NCBI GenBank assembly: GCA_002402725.1
Contig: DHGL01000011.1
Span: 17,193-32,360, forward strand
Source: Anaerolineaceae bacterium UBA4799
GTDB lineage: Bacteria; Chloroflexota; Anaerolineae; Anaerolineales; Anaerolineaceae
Length of the DNA stretch: 15,168 bases
Reading direction: 5' to 3'
This document shows, in pieces, positions 15,048 through 15,168 of the stretch. Made by a program: the position numbers and the translations under genes. The notes under the pieces are model-generated. The model saw only the letters and a program-made list of their open reading frames with translations, made no database searches and was not told where the DNA came from. Positions within the stretch are counted from its first letter, which is position 1; every line of letters begins with the position of its first letter.

Positions 15048-15111
15048 TTTTTATCCGGGGGCTTCTGGGCTTGTAAGTTACCACGAGAAAATCTTCGCAG
15101 GGTAAGGCCGG

Positions 15112-15168
15112 ATGAATAATGAAAATACAGGAGACCGCATGAAGTCGCGATCATCAATACTCCCTACC
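15112..15168 (+). CDS. Start of a plus-strand gene cut by the right edge
   Basis: Two in-frame ATG codons occur at 15112 and 15139. The second has a clear AGGAG Shine-Dalgarno at 15129-15133 with 5-nt spacing; the first has a weaker AAGG. The frame stays open to the end of the window and begins MNNENTGDRMKSRSSILPT (19 codons), or MKSRSSILPT from the second start. That is too short to recognise. It is divergent from the aminotransferase operon. The strong ribosome-binding site is the main reason to believe it is a gene. Confidence 0.45.
   Translation, partial: MNNENTGDRMKSRSSILPT

Noticed and set aside
14875..15084. 69-codon minus-strand frame with repeated HASDS, upstream of the aminotransferase
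   Set aside because: It starts with GTG without a good ribosome-binding site, and its repeats are just the translation of the 15-bp tandem array. The likely promoter for the operon lies inside it, and its composition is unlike neighbouring proteins. A small translated leader is not excluded.
1..15168. Mobile element, CRISPR, tRNA or rRNA within the window
   Set aside because: No transposase or integrase frame, no regularly spaced direct repeats beyond the 15-bp array, and no recognisable tRNA or rRNA sequence was seen.

Overview
The window looks like a bacterial surface-polysaccharide (O-antigen, capsule or cell-wall glycan) biosynthesis and export locus. It carries two dTDP-rhamnose-type sugar genes, a GDP-mannose dehydratase, a two-component ABC polysaccharide exporter, two large multi-pass GT-C-like membrane proteins, and a sugar-nucleotide aminotransferase with two accompanying enzymes. 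There are no rRNA, tRNA, CRISPR, transposase or phage genes. The host cannot be named from the sequence. GC content is moderate, starts include ATG, TTG and probably GTG, and the mix of dTDP-sugar genes with GT-C proteins would fit an environmental bacterium such as a member of the Chloroflexota, but that is a low-confidence guess.

Layout. Positions 1-5909 are a minus-strand run read from right to left: a 192-aa unknown membrane protein, a 470-aa GT-C-like protein (TTG start, 23-bp overlap), a GDP-mannose 4,6-dehydratase, then Wzm (permease), Wzt (ATPase), RfbC and RfbB (which runs off the left edge). Several junctions overlap (8 bp wzm/wzt, 4 bp rfbC/rfbB). A divergent intergenic region (5910-6177) has convincing promoter-like sequences in both directions. 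To its right, a two-gene plus-strand unit encodes a SAF-domain NAD(P) oxidoreductase (COG4091-like) and, directly abutting, a DUF4038/GH140-like protein without a signal peptide. That unit meets the next minus-strand gene tail to tail with 3 bp between stop codons. Positions 8569-14847 are a second minus-strand run: DegT/VioA-like aminotransferase, a GNAT/PLP-enzyme fusion, an ATP-grasp ligase (4-bp overlap), then a very large GT-C-like membrane protein. The right end (14848-15168) is another divergent region with a 15-bp tandem repeat and the first codons of a plus-strand gene that leaves the window.

How the genes may work together. RfbB makes dTDP-4-keto-6-deoxyglucose. RfbC diverts it to L-rhamnose (RfbA and RfbD are not in the window), and the DegT aminotransferase could divert it to a 4-amino-4,6-dideoxyhexose. 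The GNAT domain could acylate that amine, and the ATP-grasp enzyme could instead couple it to an amino acid supplied or altered by the PLP domain. Gmd opens a GDP-6-deoxyhexose branch. The GT-C-like proteins would act on the periplasmic/outer face with polyprenyl-linked donors, and Wzm/Wzt would export the lipid-linked glycan. No soluble GT-A/GT-B glycosyltransferase is encoded here, so the locus must continue outside the window. The most unusual parts are the GNAT-PLP fusion with its ATP-grasp partner and the oxidoreductase/DUF4038 pair.
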